64,000 bases of DNA from an uncultured Paenibacillus sp. Its GTDB lineage: Bacteria; Bacillota; Bacilli; Paenibacillales; Paenibacillaceae. The position numbers and the translations under genes were made by a program. The notes under the pieces were generated by a model that was not told where the DNA came from, did no database searches, and saw only the letters and a program-made list of their open reading frames with translations. How positions within the stretch are numbered: position 1 is the stretch's first letter; each line of letters starts with the position of its first letter. The DNA is taken from positions 30,857 through 94,856 of the forward strand of contig CALAWP010000010.1 in the NCBI GenBank assembly GCA_937895345.1, in the 5' to 3' direction. Shown here piece by piece: positions 1 through 8,388 of this stretch.

Positions 1-1080
1 GGTGGACAGCAGATAGGAGCCCGTCGTCACCAGAGCCAAGCCGACCAGGACAACCGGCCTTGCGCCAAGCTTATCGAACAGCTTGCCGCTGATCGGCATG
101 CAGATCCCCGCCGACAAAGCTTGCGGTAGGAGGACGAGGCCCGTCTTGAACGCGGAAAAATCTTTGGCCTGAATCAAAAACATCGGAATGAGGAACAGCG
201 TGCCGAACAAGGCGATTTGCACGATCCATTGCAGCACGATGCCGCGGGTAAAGTCGCTCGACTTGAAGACGCGCAGCTCCAGCAGAGGATTGCGTCTGTT
301 CAGCTCGGCTATAATGAAGACGATCAGCGCGACGCCGCCGACGCCAAGCCCGACAAGCGTCGGAGTCGACGTCCAGCCGCTTCCGCCGCCGCCTTCTCCG
401 CCCGCGGAGCTGATGCCGTACGCCAGCATGGCAAACGCAAGCGGAGCGAAGAACATCCCCAGAAAGTCGAGCGCCGGAACCGTTTGCCGCTCCAGCTGCG
501 GCAGCGTCCGCAGCCCAATGATGACAGCGGCGATGCCGATCGGCAAGTTGATCAGAAAAATCCAATGCCAGGTCGCGTAGTCGACCAGCCATCCCGACAA
601 AATCGGCCCCGACGCGGGCGCAAGCAGCATCGGAATGCCGATCATGCCCATAACGGCGCCCTGCTTGCCGGGAGGGCTCAGCCGGTAAGTGAACGCCATG
701 GCAATCGGCGCGACCATGCCTCCTCCGAGTCCTTGAATGACGCGGAAGGCGATCAGCTGCTCAACGTTCGAAGCGGCGGCGCACAAGGCCGAGCCGAGCG
801 TGAACATGATAATGGAAAACAGAAAAATGCGCTTGGCCCCGAATTTGTCGGACAGCCATCCGGCGAGCGGAATGACCGCCGCCTGCGCAAGCGTATACCC
901 CGTGACCGTCCATTGAACGAGCGTATAGCTGGCGCCGAAGTCTTTCATAAACTGGCTCAGCGCCACGTTCATGGCCGTGCCGTCCAAAATAACCATAAAC
1001 ATGCCGACGATAATGGCGACCAGCGGCAGCATAATGCTGCGGATCGTTATCGTTTCTCCGGCGGATGAAGGTGCAGTCAT
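1..1080 (-). CDS. DHA2-family MFS drug:proton antiporter, C-terminal part cut by window edge
   Basis: Reading the complement from the ATG at 1080 gives an uninterrupted 360-codon frame that leaves the window. It starts MTAPSSAGE and soon shows the first helix with the MVILDGTAMNVAL motif typical of EmrB/QacA (14-TM DHA2) exporters. This is followed by the D-K-F-G-A-K-R loop 2-3 motif A and by the helix 5 motif C-like stretch with repeated Gly/Pro (GIPMLLAPASGP). These pumps expel cationic drugs or dyes using the proton gradient. A TetR gene faces it across a short promoter region with a palindrome over the -35 box, so it is probably the repressor's target. Substrate cannot be told from sequence. 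Confidence 0.9.
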   Translation of the reverse strand, partial: MTAPSSAGETITIRSIMLPLVAIIVGMFMVILDGTAMNVALSQFMKDFGASYTLVQWTVTGYTLAQAAVIPLAGWLSDKFGAKRIFLFSIIMFTLGSALCAAASNVEQLIAFRVIQGLGGGMVAPIAMAFTYRLSPPGKQGAVMGMIGIPMLLAPASGPILSGWLVDYATWHWIFLINLPIGIAAVIIGLRTLPQLERQTVPALDFLGMFFAPLAFAMLAYGISSAGGEGGGGSGWTSTPTLVGLGVGGVALIVFIIAELNRRNPLLELRVFKSSDFTRGIVLQWIVQIALFGTLFLIPMFLIQAKDFSAFKTGLVLLPQALSAGICMPISGKLFDKLGARPVVLVGLALVTTGSYLLST

Positions 1081-1148
1081 CGTCGATTCCTCCCGCTTCT
1101 CTAAGTATTTTGGCCGATATTGTTGACCTAATTCCATGCCGGGGCTAA

Positions 1149-1177
1149 AATATAGGCAACGTTATCACTGCGGACAA
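1149..1177 (-). promoter_or_regulatory. Sigma-A promoter of the MFS pump gene
   Basis: On the complement the -35 TTGTCC (1172-1177) and the -10 TATATT (1149-1154) are separated by exactly 17 bp, about 70 bp upstream of the pump start. The -35 box lies inside the 18-bp palindrome, which fits repression by steric block. Confidence 0.6.
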
Positions 1178-1186
1178 TTGTCCGCA
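1169..1186. promoter_or_regulatory. Palindromic operator, probably for the adjacent TetR regulator
   Basis: TGCGGACAATTGTCCGCA is a perfect 18-bp palindrome midway between the two divergent genes and covers the -35 box of the pump promoter. Size, symmetry and position are those of TetR-family operators. Binding itself is inferred. Confidence 0.7.
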
Positions 1187-1254
1187 CTTCAGCATCATAC
1201 GGGATGGCAAAGCCAAAAGTCAATTATAATTTTCGTTAACGATAGGAGAAGGCG

Positions 1255-1869
1255 ATGACAGTTCCGGACAACAGCAGATCGAAGGAAGAACTGAGCAAGG
1301 CCATTCTGGATACCGCGGTTCGGCTGTTCGGAGAGTACGGCGTCGAAGCGGTCAGCATGCATCAGATTGCCAAATCGGCCGGAATCGGGCAAGGTACCTT
1401 GTACCGGCGTTATGCCAACAAGGCGGAATTGTGCATGGCTCTGTTGCAAGATCAATTCGACGATCTCCGCCGCCGCATCGACGTCTACCTGGAAGAAACG
1501 GCCGGCCATCCGCCGGGCGAGAGGATTAAAGGCGTGGCGGAGCGGATGATCGATATGATCGAGGACAAAACGAAAATATTGGGCATCATTCAATCGCAGC
1601 AGCAAAAAAGCGAATTGAGCCGGTTCGAATTTTATCAATCGCCGCCCTACCAATATATCCACGGGACGTTATGCAGCCTGATTCGCGACGCGGAACCACT
1701 ACTGCCGCCGAAGGTCGATCCGTCCTATGTCGCCGACGCGTACATCGCTTTTTTGTCGCCGCATACGTTTCGTCAGCTCACCCATGCGAGAGGGTTGACA
1801 AAGGAGCAGGTGAAGGAGCAGTTCGCACTGTCGTTTGTCGATCCTCTGTTTGCCGGAAGCCGGCGCTGA
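1255..1869 (+). CDS. TetR/AcrR-family transcriptional regulator
   Basis: 204 residues. Residues 10-56 form the TetR helix-turn-helix: AILDTAVRLFGEYG, then the recognition part IAKSAGIGQGTLYRRYANKAEL. The rest is a ligand-binding domain without recognisable sequence identity. The ATG follows GGAGAAGGCG, a good ribosome binding site. A TATAAT at 1225-1230 could be its -10, though no convincing -35 is present at the right distance. The gene is divergent from an efflux pump and a palindromic operator lies between, so it is likely a local repressor that also controls its own expression. The inducer is unknown. Confidence 0.9.
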   Translation: MTVPDNSRSKEELSKAILDTAVRLFGEYGVEAVSMHQIAKSAGIGQGTLYRRYANKAELCMALLQDQFDDLRRRIDVYLEETAGHPPGERIKGVAERMIDMIEDKTKILGIIQSQQQKSELSRFEFYQSPPYQYIHGTLCSLIRDAEPLLPPKVDPSYVADAYIAFLSPHTFRQLTHARGLTKEQVKEQFALSFVDPLFAGSRR

Positions 1870-1904
1870 AGCCTCCACAACGAGGCGCCCTTGCCGAAGG
1901 AACA

Positions 1905-1935
1905 TTGGATATCGCCGGCCGGTTTATGCTATAAT
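1905..1935 (+). promoter_or_regulatory. Possible miaB promoter
   Basis: A perfect -10 TATAAT at 1930-1935 is preceded by TTGGAT at 1905-1910 with a 19-bp spacer, which is longer than ideal. It sits between tetR and miaB, so it is the best promoter candidate for the miaB-ricA pair. Confidence 0.4.
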
Positions 1936-1999
1936 ACATCATTGGGTTGCGAAAACTGGTATCCTCGAAGACAAAGGTTGATATATACAGGCAAAGGAT

Positions 2000-3595
2000 G
2001 TGAGCATCTTGGAGAAGGAGACACGGCCGTCCGGACCGATATCGGAAAAGGGCGGAAAGGACTATTCCAAATATTTCGACTTCTCTAGTGCGAAGGTCGT
2101 AAGGCAGGAGGAAGGCAAGACGACCTACCGAATCAGCGGCAGGGAAGTTACGGTCAATTCTGCGCCTTCGTACCGGGAAGAGAAGAAGCGGGGCAAAGAG
2201 GACGTCCAGGTCCATTACGACTTCGCGATCGCGGAAGAGATGAAGCGCTTTGGCGAAGGGCGCCATTACTTGATTTATACGTACGGCTGCCAAATGAACG
2301 AGCATGATACCGAAGTGATGAAGGGCATGTTCGAGGAAATGGGCTATACCGCGACGGAAGACCGGACGAAGGCCGACGTCATCTTGCTGAATACTTGCGC
2401 GATTCGCGAGAATGCGGAAGACAAGGTATTCGGCGAGCTCGGCCATTTGAAAGCGTTGAAAACGGAAAAGCCCGATTTGCTGCTCGGCGTATGCGGATGC
2501 ATGTCCCAGGAGGAATCCGTGGTGGCGCGTATCCTGCAGAAGCATGCGTTCGTCGATATCATCTTCGGCACTCATAATATTCACCGACTCCCGCAGCTGC
2601 TGCAGGAGGCTTATTACAGCAAAGAAATGGTCGTCGAAGTATGGTCCAAGGAAGGCGACATCATTGAAAACATGCCCAAAAAACGCGAAGGCATGCGCGC
2701 CTGGGTCAACATTATGTACGGATGCGACAAGTTTTGTACGTATTGCATCGTGCCTTATACGAGAGGCAAGGAGCGAAGCCGCCGTCCGGAGGACGTCATA
2801 GCGGAAGTGCGCGAGCTGGCCCGTCAAGGGTATAAGGAAATTACGCTGCTCGGCCAGAACGTCAATGCGTATGGCAAAGATTTCGAAGATATCGAATACC
2901 GGTTCGGTGACTTGATGCACGATATTTCCAAGATCGATATTCCGCGCGTTCGTTTCACGACGAGCCATCCCCGCGATTTCGACGATCATCTGATCGAGGT
3001 GCTGGCGCAGCGCGGCAATCTGGTCGAGCATATCCATTTGCCGGTACAATCGGGCAATACGGAAATATTGAAGCGGATGAGCCGCAAATATTCGCGGGAG
3101 CAGTTTATGGACCTGGTCGGGCGCATTAAGCGGGCGATTCCGGACGTCGTGCTGACGACCGATATTATCGTCGGATTTCCGGGAGAGACGGACGAGCAAT
3201 TCGAAGATACGATGACGCTGGTGAAGGAAGTCGGCTTCGATTCCGCCTATACGTTCATTTATTCGCCGCGCGAAGGCACGCCGGCGGCCGGTATGGAGGA
3301 CAATGTTCCGCCGGAAGTGAAGAAACGCCGTCTGCAGCGCTTAAACGACCTGTTGGCCGAAATTGCGCGCGACAAAAACGAACAGCTGCGCGGCGCCGTC
3401 GTCGAAGTGCTCATCGAAGGCGTCAGCAAAACAAACGCCGGCATCCTGTCCGGACGGACAAGAACGAACAAGCTGGTTCATATGGAAGGACCGAAGGAAT
3501 GGATCGGCCGTTTCGTGCATGCGAAAGTGACGGACGTGCTGACGTGGTATTTGAAAGCGGAGCCGGTGGAGACGAAGGAAGAAGCCGTAAGCTGA
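2000..3595 (+). CDS. miaB: tRNA-2-methylthio-N6-dimethylallyladenosine synthase MiaB
   Basis: Radical-SAM methylthiotransferase that converts i6A37 to ms2i6A37 in tRNAs reading UNN codons. In order: UPF0004 domain with the three auxiliary-cluster cysteines (YGCQMNE, LNTCAIREN, GVCGCMSQ), the radical SAM C-x3-C-x2-C in YGCDKFCTYCIVPYTRG, and a C-terminal TRAM domain. At 531 residues it carries the N-terminal extension seen in Bacillus-type MiaB. The start is uncertain. GTG at 2000 has its purine-rich sequence only one base away, while TTG at 2009 has AAGGA about ten bases upstream and may be the true start. ricA follows 28 bp downstream, the same order as in B. subtilis. Confidence 0.96.
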   Translation: MSILEKETRPSGPISEKGGKDYSKYFDFSSAKVVRQEEGKTTYRISGREVTVNSAPSYREEKKRGKEDVQVHYDFAIAEEMKRFGEGRHYLIYTYGCQMNEHDTEVMKGMFEEMGYTATEDRTKADVILLNTCAIRENAEDKVFGELGHLKALKTEKPDLLLGVCGCMSQEESVVARILQKHAFVDIIFGTHNIHRLPQLLQEAYYSKEMVVEVWSKEGDIIENMPKKREGMRAWVNIMYGCDKFCTYCIVPYTRGKERSRRPEDVIAEVRELARQGYKEITLLGQNVNAYGKDFEDIEYRFGDLMHDISKIDIPRVRFTTSHPRDFDDHLIEVLAQRGNLVEHIHLPVQSGNTEILKRMSRKYSREQFMDLVGRIKRAIPDVVLTTDIIVGFPGETDEQFEDTMTLVKEVGFDSAYTFIYSPREGTPAAGMEDNVPPEVKKRRLQRLNDLLAEIARDKNEQLRGAVVEVLIEGVSKTNAGILSGRTRTNKLVHMEGPKEWIGRFVHAKVTDVLTWYLKAEPVETKEEAVS

Positions 3596-3623
3596 AGGCA
3601 TATCGATTAGGAGAGATGAGCAA

Positions 3624-4133
3624 ATGGCAGAAAGTCAATTGAAGGCGGAGCATGGGCACGATCATGCGCACGAGCACGGCGGCTCTTGCGGTCATGGAGG
3701 CAGCAATCCGAATATGGTCTCGATTCATTCGCGGGATGTGATAGTGAAGGACGCCATTATGGCGAAGGCGAAAGAACTGGCGGATGTCATTTATCATTCG
3801 GAAGAAGTGCAGCAATACCGCCGCGCGGAAGCGCAAATCAACGCCAACGAACGAGTGCAGAGTCTTATTCAGCTGATTAAGAAAAAACAGAAGGAAGTCG
3901 TCGCGTTCGAAACGACGTTCAAAAATCCGGAAATGGTGCGCAAGATCGAAGAGGAAATGGAAGCTTTGCAGGATGAGCTGGACGCCATTCCGATCGTTGC
4001 GCAGTTCCAGCAAAGCCAATCGGACATCAACTATTTGCTGCAGCTGGTCGTCACGATCATTCGGGATACCGTTTCGGAGAAAATCAACGTGGAGAACGCT
4101 TCGGCGCCGGAGCCGGAAACTTGCAGCGATTAA
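3624..4133 (+). CDS. ricA: RicA/YmcA, YlbF-YmcA family protein of the RicAFT complex
   Basis: 169 residues. Residues ~35-155 form the helical YlbF/YmcA domain (RDVIVKDAIMAKAKELADVI... QQSQSDINYLLQLV). In B. subtilis RicA, with RicF and RicT, stimulates RNase Y-dependent mRNA maturation and supports competence, sporulation and biofilm. Position directly after miaB matches B. subtilis (ymcB-ymcA). Two features stand out: a His-rich N-terminal extension (residues 9-24, HGHDHAHEHGG, then a Cys and more His/Gly), and a lone Cys near the C-terminus. The Ric complex is reported to carry iron-sulfur clusters, so Cys and His here may matter, but that is inference. GGAGAGATGAGC upstream is the ribosome binding site. 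Confidence 0.9.
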   Translation: MAESQLKAEHGHDHAHEHGGSCGHGGSNPNMVSIHSRDVIVKDAIMAKAKELADVIYHSEEVQQYRRAEAQINANERVQSLIQLIKKKQKEVVAFETTFKNPEMVRKIEEEMEALQDELDAIPIVAQFQQSQSDINYLLQLVVTIIRDTVSEKINVENASAPEPETCSD

Positions 4134-4153
4134 ATCAAAGACCGGCGATGCAT

Positions 4154-4206
4154 AACGGCCGCTCAACGTTTCGGCATAAAGCCGAGACGTTGAGCGGCCG
4201 TTTGTT
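4154..4206 (+). terminator. Rho-independent terminator after ricA
   Basis: A 22-bp stem (4154-4175 with 4181-4202, one G-U pair) and an ATAAA loop, followed by TTTGTTT. The T-rich tail is only on the ricA side, so it ends the miaB-ricA transcript. bioY converges on it from the other side. Confidence 0.92.
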
Positions 4207-4221
4207 TCAAGTCATGCGGCG

Positions 4222-4839
4222 TCAAATGCCGATTTCGCGGGTTGACTCTCCATGATCCAGCTGATCGGACGACCTGTATCGGATGACGCTCGGGAGCATT
4301 GCTACGGCAATGACGGCGCCGATGGCCGATTTGACCGCATCTCCCGGCAAAAATGGAAGCATGCCGCCCGCAAACGCTTTGGCCCAGCTCAGGTCCAGAT
4401 TATACTTCAGCCATGGCACGCCGCCTGCATAGGTCAGCAAAGAGCTGAACAGCTCGAAAATAGCAAAAAACGAAACGAACAGCATCCATTTATTTTCCGT
4501 CAGGTTCGGCCGGGCGAGCAGCTTGTCCGTCGACCAGCTGACGAGCATGGCGGCGAACGGAAAAGCAAATATAAAACCGCCCGTAGGACCCAGCAGCGCC
4601 GAAATGCCGCCTTTGCCGCCGAACAGCGGCAATCCGAAGGCGGCCAGCACGATTACGGCGGCGATGCTGGCGAACGCGTATCTGGGCTTAAGAAACAAGC
4701 CGGCCAAAATAATGCCGAACGTCTGCGCCGTTATCGGGATCGCGGAAATCGTCAGTTTCATTTGCTGAATGCTCAATACGATAAACAAAGCGGCGAATAA
4801 TGCGGTAAATACGAATGATCGGATGTTGCGGATGGACAC
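4222..4839 (-). CDS. bioY: BioY, substrate-binding (S) subunit of the biotin ECF transporter
   Basis: 205 residues with about six membrane helices. BioY signatures are the ITAQTFGIILAGLFL segment around residue 36 and the GGKGGISALLGPTGGF loop near residues 75-90. BioY binds biotin in the membrane and passes it inward when coupled to an EcfA/EcfT energizing module. The start is GTG at 4837-4839 behind AAAGGAG. The gene faces an ECF module across a BirA operator, so its expression should fall when biotin is plentiful. Direct evidence for biotin specificity is the family motif plus this operator. Confidence 0.95.
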   Translation of the reverse strand: MSIRNIRSFVFTALFAALFIVLSIQQMKLTISAIPITAQTFGIILAGLFLKPRYAFASIAAVIVLAAFGLPLFGGKGGISALLGPTGGFIFAFPFAAMLVSWSTDKLLARPNLTENKWMLFVSFFAIFELFSSLLTYAGGVPWLKYNLDLSWAKAFAGGMLPFLPGDAVKSAIGAVIAVAMLPSVIRYRSSDQLDHGESTREIGI

Positions 4840-4873
4840 GGTAACGACTCTCCTTTAGCATCATTGCAATGTT

Positions 4874-4910
4874 ATTGTTAACCATGTATCATTGTTATAA
4901 GGTTAACAAT
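4874..4910. promoter_or_regulatory. BirA (biotin repressor) operator
   Basis: Perfect 10-bp inverted repeats ATTGTTAACC (4874-4883) and GGTTAACAAT (4901-4910) separated by 17 bp. The half-sites match the Firmicute BirA box. A -10-like TATAAG (4896-4901) for the rightward genes falls inside the operator. Its position between bioY and the ECF genes suggests that one site controls both directions. Confidence 0.88.
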
Positions 4911-4973
4911 TCGCATTGTAGCATAGAAGCCAAACGTTGGGAAGAGGTTGGTGAATCATTTTTGAAGGAGCAA

Positions 4974-5813
4974 ATGTTGATCGAGCTGAAGGACGTCACC
5001 GTTACGCCTTTGTCGTCGCACGGAAAGAGAGAAACGCCAATAATTCGGAACGTCAACTTTCAATTGAAGCAGGGGGAGTGGGTCAGCCTGGTTGGGGCGA
5101 ACGGGAGCGGCAAAAGCACGCTGATCAGGCTTGCCGCAGGCCTTCGGGTAGACGGGGCGGCCGGGGAAGCGGCAAGATATGGCGCGGGAGGCGTCTCGCC
5201 GCGTACCGTTCCGGTCGTGCTTCAGCAGCCCGACGCAAGTCTTGTCGGCTCCACGCCTTGGGAGGACGCCGTGCTGATGCTGGAGCAGCATGGGCTGCCG
5301 GCCGAACTTATCGTGCCCCGGGCGGAGGCCGCTTTGCGGCGCATTGGATTGGGCGAACGAATGTCGCAGCCCGTGGAGACGCTTTCCGGCGGCCAGAAGC
5401 AGCTGGCCGCAATCGCCGGATGCCTGGCAGCCCATCCCGCCGTCCTCCTGCTGGACGAAGCCACCTCCATGCTCGATCCGCTTGCTTCGCACGATGTGCT
5501 TGAGCTGGTGCGTTCGCTCCATGCCGGCGGAATGGCCGTAGTATGGGCAACGCAAAGGATGGAGGAGCTTAGACCATCGGATCGTACGGTCGTCATGGCG
5601 GACGGCGCCGTCGCCTACGACGGCGCGGCCGAGGGGCTGTTTGCCCGTTCCGATGCACCGCTGCCCGGCGGCTTGAGCCGAGGAGAGCAGCTTGGCCTGA
5701 CGGCGCCTTATGCCGTTCGGGTGGCCTGGGAATTGCAGCAGAGGGGAATTGCGCTGTCCAGGCTTCCGTTTGATGCGGCCGGCTTGGCGGAGGCGGTGAC
5801 CGGACATGGCTGA
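4974..5813 (+). CDS. ECF transporter ATPase subunit (EcfA/BioM-like)
   Basis: 279 residues from the ATG at 4974; GAAGGAG lies three bases upstream, so TTG at 4977 is also possible. An ATG further upstream would put the coding sequence into the BirA operator and is rejected. ABC ATPase motifs: Walker A GANGSGKST (residues 41-49), Q-loop LQQPDASL, signature LSGGQKQ, Walker B LLLDEATSMLD, and Q in place of the usual switch His (WATQRM). It forms a heterodimer, presumably with the ATPase half of the next gene, to energise uptake by BioY. It overlaps the next gene by 8 bp, implying translational coupling. Confidence 0.88.
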   Translation: MLIELKDVTVTPLSSHGKRETPIIRNVNFQLKQGEWVSLVGANGSGKSTLIRLAAGLRVDGAAGEAARYGAGGVSPRTVPVVLQQPDASLVGSTPWEDAVLMLEQHGLPAELIVPRAEAALRRIGLGERMSQPVETLSGGQKQLAAIAGCLAAHPAVLLLDEATSMLDPLASHDVLELVRSLHAGGMAVVWATQRMEELRPSDRTVVMADGAVAYDGAAEGLFARSDAPLPGGLSRGEQLGLTAPYAVRVAWELQQRGIALSRLPFDAAGLAEAVTGHG

Positions 5814-7554
5814 ACCATGGCGATTGGAGCGGGTAACGGTCGCGGGCGGAAGTCCGGAACGGCCGTTGCTGCTGAAAGAGATCAGTCTCGCCTTCGAGCC
5901 GGGGACGATCACGCTTCTGATCGGACGCAACGGCGCCGGCAAATCGACGCTGCTCGAAACGATGGCCGGACTTCGTCCATTGAAGGAAGGGGACGTCAGG
6001 CTGGGTAACGAGCCGCTGTGGTCGAGCCGCGGCCGCAGGAGGAGGCCCAACCGGAACGTGACGCTGAAGCTGGGGTTGGCCATGCAGCATTCCGAGTCCC
6101 AATGGTTTGCGCCTGCCGTCCGGGACGAGCTGCGCTATTCGCTTCGGCCTTACTCGCTGGACGGTCCGGCGGCCGAGCGGCGGATGTCGTCGGCCCTCGG
6201 CAAGATGGGCTTGCCGGTCTCGCTGACGGATCGGGATCCCTGGACATTGAGCGGCGGCCAGCAGCGGAAGCTGACCATCGCCTGCTTGCTGGCCTGCGAG
6301 CCGGATTGGCTGCTTCTGGATGAGCCGACAGCCGGATTGGACTGCGATGGAGTTGCCCGGCTTCGACAAGTGCTGTCCGAGCATAAGGACGGCGGTGGCG
6401 GCGCCGTTGTGGCGACGCACGATCTGGAAGCGCTGCTTCCTCTGGCGGACCGGGTCATTCTTATCGACGGCGGACGGGCAAGCGCCTTGTCGCCCGTGGA
6501 AGCCGCGATGCGGCTGTCGGCCGCCGCGCCGCAGGCGATGCTTGCGCAGATGCTGCTGCGGCGGGCATGGGGGTTGCCGCAGGAGCCGGCCGGCCGTGGG
6601 CATGACGAGCGATTGTGGGCGGAGCCCGCGGCGCTGGCCGATTGGATCGCCCTGCGGCTGCAGGGAGCCGCAGCAGCGGAAGGACAATCCAATTGGGGCG
6701 AAGCGGCGTCGGGAATCGGCGCCGCCGTTTCGGGAGGCGGAATGCTAGAGCCGGTCGCACCGGTGCCGCAAACTTCCGCCTCGCCGTCGAAGCCGCCGGC
6801 TTCAGCCGTCAAACCGAGGCTGCAGCCGGCCGAATACGATCCGCGATATTTGATTTTGTCCTATTTGCTGCTATCCGGCGGCATCCTGATGGCTTCCACG
6901 CTTCAGCAGGCCGTGTGGGCCGCCGCCGTCGCCGCGGCCGCCGCCGTGCCGTTCCGCACCGCCATTCGGCCATGGTTTCCGGTGTTGAGAGGGTTTGCGG
7001 CCGTGGCCGTCTTGCTTGCCGTCTTCGGAGGACTGTCTTTCGGACCGCTTTCGTTCCAATGGGACAAGGCCGAAACGGTCGTCGTCAAGATGGGGACGCT
7101 GATGCTCGTCATGACGCTCGGCTTTCCGCTTCTGTCGATGACGACGCCGCTAAGATTGCAGCGATCGCTGCAGCAAACGTTCGGGTGGACCGCTCGGCTG
7201 AAGGTGCCGATTCAATCGTTCGCGCTGTTCATTACGCTCATGTTCCGGTTTATTCCGTTGCTGCAGAGCGAATGGGCCAGATTTGCCAAGCTCGCCCATG
7301 CCCGGGGCAAGGCGGCGTCCGCACCCGGATCGATGCCGATCGGATTGCTTCGCAGCATGCTGCTGCCGTATTTGCGCGCCATTCTGAGACTGGCCGAATC
7401 GATGGCCGATGCGCTGGAGGCGAAAGGCTTCGGCATGCATGACGGCAAGCCGGTTTACGGCTTCCGGCTGCAGCCGAGGGCCGGCGATTGGCGGCTGACA
7501 GCCGCGGCGGCAACCGGATTGGCCGCATTGCTGGCCGGATATACGGTTTTGTAA
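5806..7554 (+). CDS. Fused ECF ATPase-transmembrane subunit (EcfA-EcfT)
   Basis: 582 residues in one frame. Residues 1-250 are an ABC ATPase: Walker A GRNGAGKST (40-48), signature LSGGQQRK (148-155), Walker B LLLDEPTAGLD (169-179) and switch His205 in ATHD. Residues ~285-340 are an Ala/Gly/Pro-rich linker. Residues ~345-582 are an EcfT domain with about five helices and two coupling motifs, AHARGKA (498-503) and EAKGF (538-542), which contact the ATPases. Separate genes are the norm, so the fusion is unusual. With the preceding ATPase and BioY it completes a biotin transporter of the dedicated (group I-like) kind. Other S subunits elsewhere in the genome could also share it. Confidence 0.88.
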   Translation: MAEPWRLERVTVAGGSPERPLLLKEISLAFEPGTITLLIGRNGAGKSTLLETMAGLRPLKEGDVRLGNEPLWSSRGRRRRPNRNVTLKLGLAMQHSESQWFAPAVRDELRYSLRPYSLDGPAAERRMSSALGKMGLPVSLTDRDPWTLSGGQQRKLTIACLLACEPDWLLLDEPTAGLDCDGVARLRQVLSEHKDGGGGAVVATHDLEALLPLADRVILIDGGRASALSPVEAAMRLSAAAPQAMLAQMLLRRAWGLPQEPAGRGHDERLWAEPAALADWIALRLQGAAAAEGQSNWGEAASGIGAAVSGGGMLEPVAPVPQTSASPSKPPASAVKPRLQPAEYDPRYLILSYLLLSGGILMASTLQQAVWAAAVAAAAAVPFRTAIRPWFPVLRGFAAVAVLLAVFGGLSFGPLSFQWDKAETVVVKMGTLMLVMTLGFPLLSMTTPLRLQRSLQQTFGWTARLKVPIQSFALFITLMFRFIPLLQSEWARFAKLAHARGKAASAPGSMPIGLLRSMLLPYLRAILRLAESMADALEAKGFGMHDGKPVYGFRLQPRAGDWRLTAAAATGLAALLAGYTVL

Positions 7555-7564
7555 AGTTTGGCAT

Positions 7565-7610
7565 CCGCAGCTTCTTATCGCCTTCATGGCGCTGAAAGCT
7601 GCGGTTTTTT
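7565..7610 (+). terminator. Terminator of the ECF operon
   Basis: Stem CCGCAGCTT (7565-7573) pairs with AAGCTGCGG (7596-7604). The intervening sequence forms a smaller CGCC/GGCG hairpin, and six Ts follow. Confidence 0.85.
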
Positions 7611-7733
7611 GCTTGCAGAAGCCCGGACGATCCGCATGGACCGAAGGAACCTCGGCCGGGCCGATACGTATTACGGTAAGGCGCCTGGAAAAACTTGCGT
7701 CGTTGGAGTAGTATGAGGGGAGAGGTGAGAGAA

Positions 7734-8279
7734 ATGGAAACGAATAAACCGGCATTAAAGGAAAAGAAATGGATCAAGGAATTGAGGGAATGGAGCTTGT
7801 CGCTCGGCTTGGCGGTCGTGGCGGCTATGCTGCTGCAAAATTACGTGTATGCGCAAACGGAAGTACATAACGTGTCCATGCAGCACACGCTCTCCGAAGG
7901 GCAGCGTCTGATCGAGGACAAATGGTCCTACCGCTTCAGCGATCCGAAGCGCGGGGATATCGTTATCATTAACGGACCGGAGCACAAGGACAGGCTGGTC
8001 AAACGCGTCATTGCCCTTCCCGGCGAAACCGTCGACATGAAGGACGGCGCCGTCTATATCGACGGACAGCCGCTGGACGAGCCTTACGCCAACGGCAGCA
8101 CGTACGCGGGAGCGGTGCAGATGCCGTTTACGGTGCCGGACGGCCAAGTGTTTGTGTTGGGAGACAACCGGGAGAACAGCCTGGACAGCCGCTCGTTCGG
8201 CCCGGTGGCGAAGAGCAGCCTGGAAGGCAAGGCGGTGTTCCGCATCTGGCCGGTCAACGAATTCGGAACGTTGAAATAA
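7734..8279 (+). CDS. sipS: Type I signal peptidase
   Basis: 181 residues from the ATG at 7734, behind GAGAGGTGAG. One N-terminal membrane anchor (residues 21-37) and then the extracytoplasmic catalytic domain. The nucleophile is Ser48 in NVSMQHTL and the general base Lys90 in RLVKRVIALPGE, followed by the GDNRENSLDSRSFGPV box. The spacing is that of the small Bacillus SipS/SipT enzymes that remove signal peptides from exported proteins. The canonical Pro of SMxPTL is His here. It appears monocistronic, after a terminator and with a 109-bp gap to the next gene. Confidence 0.93.
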   Translation: METNKPALKEKKWIKELREWSLSLGLAVVAAMLLQNYVYAQTEVHNVSMQHTLSEGQRLIEDKWSYRFSDPKRGDIVIINGPEHKDRLVKRVIALPGETVDMKDGAVYIDGQPLDEPYANGSTYAGAVQMPFTVPDGQVFVLGDNRENSLDSRSFGPVAKSSLEGKAVFRIWPVNEFGTLK

Positions 8280-8388
8280 CGGCATTTTGTAATTCTTTTG
8301 TAATTATTTATTTCGGTTTCGTTTAGAAGTAAGCGTTACTCTAATATTAGTTCGTTACGGATAAAGGCAAAAGGCGGGACGTGAAAAG

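Noticed and set aside
1778..3199. Long open frame of 473 codons on the complement of miaB
   Set aside because: It is the antisense shadow of a certain gene in GC-rich DNA, with no ribosome binding site or family motif.
4869..4973. Upstream start for the first ECF ATPase giving 35 more residues
   Set aside because: It would place coding sequence inside the BirA operator and the added residues are not ABC-like; ATG 4974 has a ribosome binding site.
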